Assembly (NCBI RefSeq): GCF_032878955.1
Contig: NZ_CP043839.1
Coordinates: 2,914,001 to 2,978,000, forward strand
Origin: Butyricimonas paravirosa
GTDB lineage: Bacteria; Bacteroidota; Bacteroidia; Bacteroidales; Marinifilaceae
DNA length: 64,000 bases
Direction of reading: 5' to 3'
The notes below the pieces were generated by a model. It searched no databases. It saw nothing but the letters and a program-made list of their open reading frames with translations, and had not been told where the DNA came from. Numbering within the stretch: the stretch's first letter is position 1; each line of letters starts with the position of its first letter. This document shows, one piece after another, positions 50,887 through 59,980 of this stretch. A program made the position numbers and the translations under genes.

Positions 50887-51591
50887 ATGCAATATAACCG
50901 AATTTTGTTAAAACTCAGTGGAGAATCTTTAATGGGCGAGCAAAAATATGGTATTGACACCCGGTGTCTGGAAAGCTATGCCCGTCAAATTCATGAAATC
51001 GCGGAGATGGGAATCCAAATCGGAATCGTCATCGGAGGTGGAAATATTTTTAGAGGACTGAGTGGCACAAATAAAGGTTTTGACCGGGTAAAAGGGGACA
51101 GCATGGGTATGTTGGCAACCGTTATCAATAGTTTGGCTTTAAGTTCCGCCTTGGACAACGAAGGCTGTAAAAACAAGGTACTAACTGCCATTCGCATGGA
51201 GCCTATCGGGGAATTTTACTCGAAAGCCAAAGCCATGGAATATTTGAAATCCGGACACGTGACGATTATCAGCGGGGGTACCGGAAATCCTTACTTCACG
51301 ACAGACACGGCCAGTAGCTTACGGGCAATCGAAATCGAGGCAGACGCCATGTTTAAAGGCACCCGCGTAGACGGAATCTACACGGCAGACCCGGAAAAGG
51401 ACCCTACGGCAACGAAATTTGACAAAATCACGTATGATGAAATATACAACCGGGGACTTAAAGTCATGGATTTGACGGCAACAACCATGTGTAAAGAAAA
51501 TCATTTACCGATTATCGTGTTTAACATGGATCAGCCGGGTAACCTTAAAAAGGTCATACTGGGAGAAAACATCGGAACAATCGTGTACTAA
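50887..51591 (+). CDS. pyrH: Uridylate kinase
   Basis: 234 residues, the standard bacterial size. A hexameric amino-acid-kinase-fold enzyme converting UMP to UDP with ATP. Motifs: ILLKLSGESLMGEQKYGID, IGIVIGGGNIFRG, GGTGNPYFTTDTASSLRAIE and VDGIYTADPEKDPTATKF. It is unrelated to eukaryotic UMP/CMP kinases. It leads a run of plus-strand genes; dxs follows after 54 bp. Confidence 0.97.
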   Translation: MQYNRILLKLSGESLMGEQKYGIDTRCLESYARQIHEIAEMGIQIGIVIGGGNIFRGLSGTNKGFDRVKGDSMGMLATVINSLALSSALDNEGCKNKVLTAIRMEPIGEFYSKAKAMEYLKSGHVTIISGGTGNPYFTTDTASSLRAIEIEADAMFKGTRVDGIYTADPEKDPTATKFDKITYDEIYNRGLKVMDLTATTMCKENHLPIIVFNMDQPGNLKKVILGENIGTIVY

Positions 51592-51645
51592 TTGAAAATG
51601 GAGAATTAAAAAGACAAATTCCCCTATTGTTTTCAATAACTAATC

Positions 51646-53532
51646 ATGAGTGAGGAAAAAAGAAATATACTAAACACTATAAATTCTCCCGATGATTTGA
51701 AAAAGGTCCCGGAAGACGACCTGATTCAATTATGCAAGGAACTGCGCGAGAAAATCATTGACGAGTGTTCGGAACACCCGGGGCATTTTGGCGCCGGGCT
51801 GGGAGTTGTCGAACTGACCGTCGCGTTACACTACGTGTTTGATGCTCCTTACGATAATATTGTATGGGACGTCGGACACCAAGCCTACCCTCATAAGATT
51901 CTGACCGGGAGACGGGATAATTTCTCTACCAACCGGCAATATAAAGGTCTCAGTGGTTTCCCTAAAAGAAGTGAAAGCAAATACGACGCATTCGGAACGG
52001 GACATTCCTCGACCTCTATTTCTGCCGCCTTAGGTATGGCTGTTGCTGCAAAAATGAACGGGGAGGAAGACCGCCAGTCGGTTGCCATCATCGGAGACGG
52101 TGCCATGACCGGGGGATTGGCTTTTGAAGGCTTGAATAATGCCGGTATAAATAACTCCAACTTGCTAGTCATTCTAAATGACAACAACATGGCCATCGAC
52201 CCGAATGTGGGCGGGATGAACGAGTATTTGCTGGACATCACGACCTCAAAGACCTACAACAAGCTCAAGGAGGACATCTGGCATATTCTCGGTCGGATCA
52301 ACAAAATCAGTCCGGGCGCCCGGAACTTTATCCAGAAAATAGATAACAGCATCAAATCGCTCATGTTACGCCAAAGTAACTTGTTCGAGGCTCTTGGTTT
52401 CCGGTACTTCGGTCCCGTGGACGGCCATGACGTAAACCACCTCATCAAGGTACTGAGAGATTTGAAAGATATAAAAGGTCCTAAACTTTTGCATTGTATC
52501 ACGGTCAAAGGAAAAGGATTCAAACAAGCGGAAATAGACCAGACAACCTGGCACGCCCCCGGAAAGTTCAACAAGGAAACCGGAGAGCTGATCAAAGAGA
52601 ATAAACCTAACACACCTCCTAAATTTCAGGACGTGTTCGGAAATACCATTTTGGAACTGGCACACACCAATTCCAAGATCGTGGGAATCACCCCTGCCAT
52701 GCCCAGTGGATGCTCCTTGAATATCATGATGAAAGAGATGCCTGACCGCTGTTTTGACGTGGGTATCGCAGAACAACACGCCGTGACTTTCTCCGCCGGA
52801 CTTGCGGCACAGGGGTACGTCCCGTTCTGTAACATCTACTCTTCATTCATGCAACGCGCCTATGATCAAGTGATTCATGACGTGGCCCTTCAGAAACTGA
52901 ACGTGGTTTTCTGCCTTGACCGAGGCGGACTGGTAGGAGCCGACGGATCAACACATCACGGGGCTTTCGACCTAGCAAGTTTCCGTTGCATCCCGAACAT
53001 GACAATCGCCTCTCCTTTAAACGAGGAGGAATTACGTGATATGATGTACACGGCTCAATTACCGGATCAAGGACCATTCTCCATTCGCTACCCGCGGGGT
53101 AACGGAACCATGGTTGACTGGCGCACCCCGTTCAAAGAATTAACCATCGGTAAAGGCCGTTGCCTGATTGAGGGAAACGATATTGCCATTCTTTCCATCG
53201 GGGCCATCGGGAATGAGGCGTTGAAAGCCATACAAAAAACGACAGATCGTTCCGTAGCCTTCTACGATATGAGATTCCTCAAACCACTGGATGAAGAATT
53301 ACTTCACGAGGTATTCCATAAATTCAAAAAAATCATTACCTTGGAAGACGGAACAATTGTTGGTGGGTTAGGAAGTGCGGTACTTGAATTTATGGTAGAC
53401 CACGGCTATTCAGCAAAAATCGTGCGACTGGGTATTCCCGATCATTTCGTGGAACACGGAACACAACAACAACTTTACCATGAATGTGGATATGATTGTG
53501 AATCCATTTATCAAACAATCTGTTCCATATAA
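51646..53532 (+). CDS. dxs: 1-Deoxy-D-xylulose-5-phosphate synthase
   Basis: 628 residues. Joins pyruvate and glyceraldehyde 3-phosphate, using thiamine diphosphate, in the first step of the MEP isoprenoid pathway. Thiamine-binding motif GDGAMTGGLAFEGLNNAG near residue 150 and NDNNMAIDPNVGGM; the catalytic Glu is in GIAEQHAVTFSAGLA; FDRGG-type loop LDRGGLVGADGSTHHGAFD. All three transketolase-like domains are present. It lies between pyrH and a Crp/Fnr regulator, 18 bp before the latter. Confidence 0.97.
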   Translation: MSEEKRNILNTINSPDDLKKVPEDDLIQLCKELREKIIDECSEHPGHFGAGLGVVELTVALHYVFDAPYDNIVWDVGHQAYPHKILTGRRDNFSTNRQYKGLSGFPKRSESKYDAFGTGHSSTSISAALGMAVAAKMNGEEDRQSVAIIGDGAMTGGLAFEGLNNAGINNSNLLVILNDNNMAIDPNVGGMNEYLLDITTSKTYNKLKEDIWHILGRINKISPGARNFIQKIDNSIKSLMLRQSNLFEALGFRYFGPVDGHDVNHLIKVLRDLKDIKGPKLLHCITVKGKGFKQAEIDQTTWHAPGKFNKETGELIKENKPNTPPKFQDVFGNTILELAHTNSKIVGITPAMPSGCSLNIMMKEMPDRCFDVGIAEQHAVTFSAGLAAQGYVPFCNIYSSFMQRAYDQVIHDVALQKLNVVFCLDRGGLVGADGSTHHGAFDLASFRCIPNMTIASPLNEEELRDMMYTAQLPDQGPFSIRYPRGNGTMVDWRTPFKELTIGKGRCLIEGNDIAILSIGAIGNEALKAIQKTTDRSVAFYDMRFLKPLDEELLHEVFHKFKKIITLEDGTIVGGLGSAVLEFMVDHGYSAKIVRLGIPDHFVEHGTQQQLYHECGYDCESIYQTICSI

Positions 53533-53550
53533 ACAACAGCAGACTTGACT

Positions 53551-54249
53551 ATGAAAGAAGAGGCTTTATTACCAGACGTAATCGAATGCATCAGTAAATT
53601 CAAGCTGACATTTAAAAACGTGACGGACTCGGAAATCGAGGCCCTGTTCGTGGATAATGCCATCAAATTCTATAAAAAAGGAGAATATATTTACAACGAA
53701 GGAGCCCGTATTAAAGGATGCTATTTCCTTTTCTCGGGTATCGTGAAAATCTTCCAGACCGGGGTAGCCGGAAAAGATCAGATCATTCGTTTCGGAAAAG
53801 AAGGCGACATTTTCGGATTCCGCTCGGTCATTCGTAACGAGGCCGCCTGTACTTCCGTGGAAACGATGTCCGATTGCATCCTGTGTTACATTCCCAATGC
53901 ATCTTTGATGCACATGATCACCCACAGTCCCAGCTTTGCCTACGAGATGATGCAGATTGCCTGTAAAGAACTGGGTGACGCGAATCGATATATCCGGGAA
54001 ATCGCACAAAAATCGGTGAAAGCCCGATTGGCAGAAATCCTGTTATTGATCGCATCCGATTTCGGGGTAGAAGAAGACGGGACTTTAAAACTTAACGTTA
54101 CCCGGGAAGATTTAAGTAACTTCGTAGGAACCGCAACAGAAACGCTAATTCGCCTACTTTCTGATTTAAAGAACGAAGGACTGGTTGAAGTGAAGGGGAG
54201 GAAAATTAAATTATTAAATCGAGACAAATTAAAAAAAATGGCAGATTGA
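53551..54249 (+). CDS. Crp/Fnr-family transcriptional regulator
   Basis: 232 residues from ATG 53551. The cyclic-nucleotide-like beta-roll covers about 20-130 (YKKGEYIYNEGARIKGCYFL, FGKEGDIFGFRSV), and the HTH covers about 165-225 (LNVTREDLSNFVGTATETLIRLLSDLKNEGLVEVKGRKIKLL). There is no N-terminal Cys cluster of FNR proteins, so it probably does not carry an iron-sulfur cluster. The arginine of the cAMP site is not obvious. Likely a global or redox/stress regulator in this clade. It may be cotranscribed with dxs. Confidence 0.88.
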   Translation: MKEEALLPDVIECISKFKLTFKNVTDSEIEALFVDNAIKFYKKGEYIYNEGARIKGCYFLFSGIVKIFQTGVAGKDQIIRFGKEGDIFGFRSVIRNEAACTSVETMSDCILCYIPNASLMHMITHSPSFAYEMMQIACKELGDANRYIREIAQKSVKARLAEILLLIASDFGVEEDGTLKLNVTREDLSNFVGTATETLIRLLSDLKNEGLVEVKGRKIKLLNRDKLKKMAD

Positions 54250-54307
54250 ATTAAAATCACTCAATATGTCTATATTTGTACAGGATAAATTTAAACTCAA
54301 ATAACTT

Positions 54308-55504
54308 ATGCCACAAATCTCAGAAAAAGGAATGGCGATGCCTTCTTCGCCCATCCGTAAACTCGTTCCGTTCGCGGACAAAGCTAAAGAAAGAGGTATC
54401 AAAGTATACCACTTGAACATCGGACAACCGGACATTCAGACTCCCGATGTTGCATTGCAGGCATTAAAAACCTGTAACGAAAAAGTGATCGAATACACTC
54501 ACTCTGCAGGAAATATCTCTTACAGAAAAAAACTAGCCAAATATTACCAGAACATCGGAATCAATATCGATGAAAATAACATCATGATCACGACCGGAGG
54601 CTCTGAGGCCATCACGATCGCTTTCATGTCTACATTAAACCCGGGTGACGAAATTATTATCCCCGAACCATTCTACGCGAACTACACGGCTTTCGCCTTG
54701 ATGTGCGGTGTAAAGGTAAAAACCGTTACTTCTTCTATCGAGAATAACTTTGCCCTGCCCCCGATCAGCGAAATCGAGAAAGTGATCACTCCCCGCACAA
54801 AAGGAATTGTGATCGTGAACCCGAATAACCCGACAGGCTATTTGTATTCCAAGGAAGAACTGGAGCAACTAGCTGTAATCGTGAAGAAACACGATTTGTA
54901 TCTGTACGCAGACGAGGTATATCGTGAATTCTGTTATGACGGTTACAAACATTTCTCTACCATGCAATTGGCAGGTATCGAGCAAAACGTGATTTTGCTG
55001 GATTCCGTGTCAAAGAGATATAGCGAATGTGGATTGCGCGTGGGTGCTTTGGTTACTCGTAACAAAGAGGTTATGGCGGCTGCCTTGAAATTCGGAATGG
55101 CCCGTCTGTGCGCCCCGGCAATCGGACAGATTGTTGCCGAAGCATCACTGGACACCCCGGCCGAATATTTCGAAAGCGTGTACAACGAGTATATCGAAAG
55201 ACGTGATTTCATGGTAGAGGCCCTGAACAAAATGCCGGGAGTTGTTTGCCCGAAACCCAGAGGAGCTTTCTACGCCGTGGTAAAACTTCCCGTGGATGAT
55301 GCCGATACTTTCGCAAAATGGTTACTGGAAGAGTTTGAATACAACAAACAAACCGTGATGGTCGCTCCGGCCAGCGGATTCTATTCAACCCCGGGACTTG
55401 GGAAAGATGAAGTTCGTATCGCTTACGTACTCAAAATCGAGGAATTGAAAGGTGCCATGGAAACATTAGCCAAAGCACTCGAAGTATATCCCGGAAGAGT
55501 ATAA
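54308..55504 (+). CDS. Aspartate aminotransferase-like PLP enzyme (class I/II)
   Basis: 398 residues. Fold type I aminotransferase. The PLP lysine is about residue 236, in DSVSKRYSECGLRVG. NPNNPTGYLYSKEEL holds the cofactor-binding Asn, and YADEVYREF holds the conserved Asp and Tyr. It most likely transfers the amino group of aspartate or another amino acid to 2-oxoglutarate. The exact substrate cannot be read from sequence. It stands alone, with a long hairpin terminator after it. Confidence 0.9.
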   Translation: MPQISEKGMAMPSSPIRKLVPFADKAKERGIKVYHLNIGQPDIQTPDVALQALKTCNEKVIEYTHSAGNISYRKKLAKYYQNIGINIDENNIMITTGGSEAITIAFMSTLNPGDEIIIPEPFYANYTAFALMCGVKVKTVTSSIENNFALPPISEIEKVITPRTKGIVIVNPNNPTGYLYSKEELEQLAVIVKKHDLYLYADEVYREFCYDGYKHFSTMQLAGIEQNVILLDSVSKRYSECGLRVGALVTRNKEVMAAALKFGMARLCAPAIGQIVAEASLDTPAEYFESVYNEYIERRDFMVEALNKMPGVVCPKPRGAFYAVVKLPVDDADTFAKWLLEEFEYNKQTVMVAPASGFYSTPGLGKDEVRIAYVLKIEELKGAMETLAKALEVYPGRV

Positions 55505-55526
55505 TACAACTGCAAGCTAAAAAATC

Positions 55527-55580
55527 CTGTGATTTAGCCATTGACCTTGATATCAAGAATGGCTAAATCACAGTTTTTTT
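55527..55580 (+). terminator. Long rho-independent terminator with a palindromic loop
   Basis: CTGTGATTTAGCCATT and AATGGCTAAATCACAG form a perfect 16-bp stem followed by seven Ts. The loop contains the perfect 12-bp palindrome CTTGATATCAAG, so the hairpin can extend. Confidence 0.88.
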
Positions 55581-55706
55581 ATCCATATCCCAATGGATAA
55601 TCCATATAAACTAGGGCTTTCTCCCCTCATTTTCAATTGTCAATTTTCAATTGTCAAATTTCTTATCTATCTTTGCTTCGTGATTTCTAATAACTAAAAT
55701 TACGAC

Positions 55707-56861
55707 ATGACTTCGGATTCCCAATTTAACGCAATCAGACCCTATATCGGAGAAGAAATTCCGGCCGCCGTAGAGCGCCTGAGCCAAGCAGAAGAATTTC
55801 TGACACTTTTCTCCCAAATGACAAGGGTTGATAAAAGCAAAATACAAGAACAATTACAAGGCATCACGAGCAGAGAGCAATTTCAAGCTCAATTCTTTGG
55901 CCCGACGATTCAACGGTTGATCGCCGGAACGACCAAAGGAGTTACTGCCACCGGATTGGAATACATCGAGAAAGACAAGAGTTACCTTTTCGTATCCAAC
56001 CACCGGGACATCATTTTGGACTCGGCTATACTTAACGTGCTACTGTGTGAACGAGGATGCCACTACTGCGAGGCAGCTATCGGGAGTAATTTATTAATCA
56101 ATAAATGGGTTACCGACCTGGTTAAATTGGATGCTTGTTTCATCATTGAACGCGGATTACCGGTAAGAGACATGATTACCAGTGCCAACCTACGTTCTCA
56201 TTATTTACGGGATGTTATTTATGAAAATAAAGATTCTGTTTGGATCGCGCAAAAAGAAGGACGTACCAAAAATGGGGACGACCGGACACAACATAGTCTG
56301 TTGAAAATGTTCCGTATGAGCGGTCCCAAAGACTTCGTGGAAAACTTTAAAGAACTCCGGGTTGTTCCGGTTTCAATTTCCTACGAATGGGAACCTTGTG
56401 ACGATCTGAAAACAGACGAATTGTATCAAAAGACCGTGGGCGAATACGTGAAAACCCCGGCAGCCGATATGCGAAGTATGCAACAAGGCTTATCCGGATT
56501 CAAAGGACGGGTACATTTTGCCATCACCCCTCCCATCGATCATGAACTAATCGAGATCGACGAGCAAGCCAACAACGGAGACCGGATTGCGGAACTAGCC
56601 GCATTCATGGATGCCCGTATTCAAGGAAACTTCAAATTGTGGCCGAATAATTATATCGCCTACGATTTACTCCACAGCACGAATAAATTCGCTTCCAAAT
56701 ACAACGAGGAAGAGAAAGAAAACTTTATCCGTGTCATGGCTGAAAAGTTGGAAAAATTAGAAGGTAATCGTTCTATCTTGAATAATATCTTCCTTGAAAT
56801 TTATGCCAACCCGGTTAAAAACTCAATTGAACACAATTATTCATCACCAGTATGCGAATAG
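55707..56861 (+). CDS. Acyl-glycerol-phosphate acyltransferase-like membrane enzyme
   Basis: 384 residues. The PlsC-type motif is NHRDIILDS near residue 98; the second Asp is one residue farther than in the classic HX4D motif. Motif 3-like EGRTKNGDDRTQHS and motif 4-like VVPVSISYEWEP follow. It should acylate a lysophospholipid or glycerol phosphate in phospholipid synthesis; the acceptor is uncertain. It has no obvious membrane helices, suggesting peripheral binding. Its 3' end overlaps a 59-codon gene by 10 bp. Confidence 0.82.
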   Translation: MTSDSQFNAIRPYIGEEIPAAVERLSQAEEFLTLFSQMTRVDKSKIQEQLQGITSREQFQAQFFGPTIQRLIAGTTKGVTATGLEYIEKDKSYLFVSNHRDIILDSAILNVLLCERGCHYCEAAIGSNLLINKWVTDLVKLDACFIIERGLPVRDMITSANLRSHYLRDVIYENKDSVWIAQKEGRTKNGDDRTQHSLLKMFRMSGPKDFVENFKELRVVPVSISYEWEPCDDLKTDELYQKTVGEYVKTPAADMRSMQQGLSGFKGRVHFAITPPIDHELIEIDEQANNGDRIAELAAFMDARIQGNFKLWPNNYIAYDLLHSTNKFASKYNEEEKENFIRVMAEKLEKLEGNRSILNNIFLEIYANPVKNSIEHNYSSPVCE

Positions 56862-57031
56862 CCAGATACTTATTAATTTTAGCCGCGTTCCTGATCATGA
56901 TTTCCAGCGTACTCAGCATGTATCATGGTGGAGACCGCACGGCAGTATATGTAAACGTGGGAGCCATGGCTTCCCTAGCCGTAGCCGTTGGTATTCTGAA
57001 TTTCAAAAACCCGCCTAAAAACAGAAGGTAA
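56852..57031 (+). CDS. Small membrane protein (59 residues)
   Basis: A 59-residue frame (MRIARYLLILAAFLIMISSV at the start, KNPPKNRR at the end). It has two hydrophobic helices with a short Tyr/His/Gly-Asp loop between them and a basic C-terminus. It starts inside the acyltransferase gene (10-bp overlap) and its stop TAA shares its last base with the ATG of the next gene (TAATG). The overlaps on both sides argue that it is a real gene. I do not recognise a family. Confidence 0.72.
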   Translation: MRIARYLLILAAFLIMISSVLSMYHGGDRTAVYVNVGAMASLAVAVGILNFKNPPKNRR

Positions 57032-57351
57032 TGTATAAGTTCAAGCGCAACATATACTTGGAAGATCGCACGATTGAAATGTGGTTTGGACTAACTAGTA
57101 AAAGTCGGGATCGGCATAGTAATTTTACCCTGTACCTTCTTACCGAAGGGCCGGACAGCCCGTTCAGTTACGCGGAACAAATCAAGAGTGGCATAAACTC
57201 CAAAAGTGAGGCGGAACGTTATGCCATTAAATATGCCAAAGACCTGTTGCATCAATTACTGGAACAGGAAAAAGCACCGAAAGACACGGAACCTTCTTCA
57301 GACGAGGATTCCGATTTCGACGAAAACCAGGAAACAAACGAACAGGCATAA
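57031..57351 (+). CDS. Small acidic protein of unknown function
   Basis: 106 residues. No signal or membrane segment. The first 85 residues are folded-looking and mixed (RNIYLEDRTIEMWFGLTSKS, INSKSEAERYAIKYAKDLLH); the tail is a Glu/Asp/Ser-rich disordered region (EPSSDEDSDFDENQETNEQA). I do not recognise the family. It is coupled to the small membrane protein through TAATG and is 19 bp before gltX. Confidence 0.65.
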   Translation: MYKFKRNIYLEDRTIEMWFGLTSKSRDRHSNFTLYLLTEGPDSPFSYAEQIKSGINSKSEAERYAIKYAKDLLHQLLEQEKAPKDTEPSSDEDSDFDENQETNEQA

Positions 57352-57370
57352 TATTCAAAATCAATAAACA

Positions 57371-58894
57371 ATGGATAGAAAAGTACGAGTAAGATTTGCT
57401 CCCAGTCCTACCGGAGCCCTCCATCTAGGAGGTGTGAGAACAGCTCTTTTCAATTATTTATTTGCCCGTCATCACGGGGGTGATTTTTTATTACGAATTG
57501 AAGACACGGATCAAACCCGCTACGTTCCGGGTGCCGAAGAATATATTATCGAATCATTAAAATGGTGCGGCCTCACTGTCGATGAAGGTGTCGGCGTGGG
57601 AGGTGAATACGGCCCCTATCGTCAAAGCGAGCGGAAACCGCTTTACAAACAATACGCCCTACAACTCGTGGAATCAGGGAATGCTTACTATTCTTTTGAC
57701 TCCGCGGAAGAACTTAACGCACAACGGGCTGCCTGCGAGTCAAAAGGCGAAACATTCATGTACAACGCCATCAGCCGGAAGAACATGAAGAACTCGCTAA
57801 CTATGAGTGCCGAAGAAGTGAAGACATTGTTGGATAGCGGGGCAAACTACGTGATCCGTTTCAAAATGCCTGAAAACGAGGATCTCTATTTACAAGATAT
57901 TATTCGGGGTGAAGTACATTTCAACACCTCGTTACTTGATGATAAAGTTTTATTCAAGGCTGACGGGATGCCTACCTATCATCTGGCAAACATCGTTGAT
58001 GACCACTTGATGAAAATATCCCACGTAATCCGCGGAGAAGAATGGTTACCCTCTCTCCCGCTACACGTGTTATTATACCGTGCTTTCGGTTGGGAAGATA
58101 CCATGCCGGAGTTCGCTCACTTGCCGCTAATTCTAAAACCCGTGGGTAACGGAAAGTTAAGCAAACGTGACGGAAATAAAATGGGATTCCCGGTATTCCC
58201 GATGGAATTCACCGATCCCGAAACCGGAGAAAAATGGCACGGGTATAAAGAAGACGGTTATTTGCCGGAAGCCTTTATCAACATGCTGGCTCTATTGGGA
58301 TGGAATCCCGGAACAGAGCAAGAGATCTTCACGTTACAGGAATTGTGCGATCAATTCTCGCTGGAACGCGTGAACAAATCCGGGGCTCGCTTTAATCCGG
58401 ACAAGGCCAAATGGTTTAATCACAAATACCTGGTACAAAAAAGTGACGCGGAACTAGCCGTTCAGTTAAACGAATTCCTTGTAAAAGACGGGATTTCTTA
58501 TGACATGGCAAAACTGGAAAAGATTTGTCGCCTTCTGAAAGAAAGAGCCAATTTTGTCGCGGACATCTACAACTCATCCCAGTACTTCTACCATGCCCCT
58601 CAGGCTTACGATGAGAAAGGCGTGAAGAAAAGTTGGAAAGAAGAAACTCCGATACTTATGCAGGAGTTGATCGAGGTACTGGAAAAAGTGGCCGATTTCA
58701 CCTCTCCAAACACGGAAGAGGCCGTGAAAGAGTGGGTTTCCGGAAAAGAAATCGGATTCGGAAAAATCATGAATCCTTTCCGGTTGGCTATTATCGGTTC
58801 TGCCGACGGCCCGCATATGTTTGATATTATCGAAATCTTAGGAAAAGAAGAAACTTTAACACGTCTTCACCGTATTATATCAACACTGAAATAA
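57371..58894 (+). CDS. gltX: Glutamyl-tRNA synthetase
   Basis: 507 residues. Class I synthetase charging tRNA-Glu. The HIGH-type motif is in FAPSPTGALHLGGVRTALFN, with H at 18, and the KMSKS-type motif is KLSKRDGNKMG at about 262. It begins directly at the synthetase core (MDRKVRVRFAPSPT). The anticodon-binding domain occupies the C-terminal 170 residues. It is the last gene of a compact plus-strand run after the acyltransferase. Confidence 0.97.
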   Translation: MDRKVRVRFAPSPTGALHLGGVRTALFNYLFARHHGGDFLLRIEDTDQTRYVPGAEEYIIESLKWCGLTVDEGVGVGGEYGPYRQSERKPLYKQYALQLVESGNAYYSFDSAEELNAQRAACESKGETFMYNAISRKNMKNSLTMSAEEVKTLLDSGANYVIRFKMPENEDLYLQDIIRGEVHFNTSLLDDKVLFKADGMPTYHLANIVDDHLMKISHVIRGEEWLPSLPLHVLLYRAFGWEDTMPEFAHLPLILKPVGNGKLSKRDGNKMGFPVFPMEFTDPETGEKWHGYKEDGYLPEAFINMLALLGWNPGTEQEIFTLQELCDQFSLERVNKSGARFNPDKAKWFNHKYLVQKSDAELAVQLNEFLVKDGISYDMAKLEKICRLLKERANFVADIYNSSQYFYHAPQAYDEKGVKKSWKEETPILMQELIEVLEKVADFTSPNTEEAVKEWVSGKEIGFGKIMNPFRLAIIGSADGPHMFDIIEILGKEETLTRLHRIISTLK

Positions 58895-58911
58895 CTCTGA
58901 AGACAATAACA

Positions 58912-58954
58912 CAGAAAGTCAGAAAAGATCCACAGACCCTTTCTGGCTTTTTTG
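58912..58954 (+). terminator. Terminator after gltX
   Basis: CAGAAAG (58912-58918, or the nearby CAGAAAAG at 58920-58927) pairs with CTTTCTG (58939-58945), followed by GC and a T run. A moderate hairpin with a loop of either 20 or 11 nt. Confidence 0.5.
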
Positions 58955-58971
58955 TCTACACAAAATAAACG

Positions 58972-59787
58972 ATGGAACTATCTTGGGATAACGTATTACT
59001 TGCCTTTGCCCTCACCTTATTCGCCGGATTATCAACCGGTATCGGGAGTGCCATTGCCTTCCTCACCAAGAAAACCAACAAGAAATTCCTGTCCCTCTCC
59101 CTCGGATTCAGTGCAGGAGTGATGATTTATGTCTCATTCGTGGAAATATTCCCGACAGCCCAAGAGGCTTTGCGAGAAAGCTACTCCGAGAAAATAGCCG
59201 ATGTTATCGTGGCCATTTCATTCTTTGCAGGGATGGGTCTGATTGCTATCATTGATAAACTCATTCCCTCGTATGAGAATCCGCACGAGGTGAAATCCGT
59301 GGAAAGCATGGATGCCAATCAACCGCATGACAAGAAGTTGATGCGCATGGGAATATTCTCGGCTCTCGCTATCGGGATTCACAATTTCCCGGAAGGATTA
59401 GCGACATTCATTGCCGGGCTATCGAATCCCGAAATTGCCTACCCGATTGCTTTTGCCATCGCCATACACAATATCCCGGAAGGAATTGCCGTATCTGTTC
59501 CTATTTTCTTTGCTACCGGAAGTCGTAAGAAAGCATTCAAGCTATCCTTCCTCTCCGGCTTATCGGAACCCTTAGGAGCAATTATCGGGTTCTTCCTCAT
59601 CTACACTTTTATCGGAATCAATTCTGTTATCCTAGGCGTCCTATTCGCACTCGTGGCTGGTATCATGGTTTTTATCTCCCTGGATGAACTTTTGCCCACC
59701 GCCAAAGAATACGGGGCGCATCATCTATCCATTTACGGACTGGTCGCAGGCATGGCGCTGATGGCTTTCAGCTTGTTACTTTTCTAA
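58972..59787 (+). CDS. zupT: ZIP-family metal transporter (ZupT-like)
   Basis: 271 residues with about eight membrane helices. The two metal-binding HNxPEG motifs are GIHNFPEGLATF and AIHNIPEGIAVSV, as in ZIP transporters; E. coli ZupT takes up zinc and other divalent metals. A short His/Asp-containing loop (DANQPHDKKLM) sits between helices 3 and 4. It is convergent with the nitroreductase gene. The metal range of this protein is not known. Confidence 0.93.
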   Translation: MELSWDNVLLAFALTLFAGLSTGIGSAIAFLTKKTNKKFLSLSLGFSAGVMIYVSFVEIFPTAQEALRESYSEKIADVIVAISFFAGMGLIAIIDKLIPSYENPHEVKSVESMDANQPHDKKLMRMGIFSALAIGIHNFPEGLATFIAGLSNPEIAYPIAFAIAIHNIPEGIAVSVPIFFATGSRKKAFKLSFLSGLSEPLGAIIGFFLIYTFIGINSVILGVLFALVAGIMVFISLDELLPTAKEYGAHHLSIYGLVAGMALMAFSLLLF

Positions 59788-59850
59788 AATATTAGCTAGC
59801 CCTTGTCTACCGATAGACCGGGACAAAAAGACAACAACTTCATAGCATTT

Positions 59851-59886
59851 ACATAGCAAGAACACTGGAGATTGTACTTGCTATGT
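59851..59886. other. Inverted repeat between convergent zupT and nitroreductase genes
   Basis: ACATAGCAAG (59851-59860) and CTTGCTATGT (59877-59886) form a perfect 10-bp stem with a 16-nt loop. No T tract follows on either strand, so a terminator role is uncertain. Confidence 0.5.
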
Positions 59887-59980
59887 TCATGCCATGTAGA
59901 TGCTTGGTACTTGTCTTAGTCCATCCCTAGCTTACCCCCGGAGTAAACATGGACAAGCGTGTGGACATAACCTCTCCCAA

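Noticed and set aside
59788..59980. Origin or attachment site
   Set aside because: The 10-bp inverted repeat is isolated, with no clustered DnaA boxes, integrase or direct repeat flanking a tRNA.
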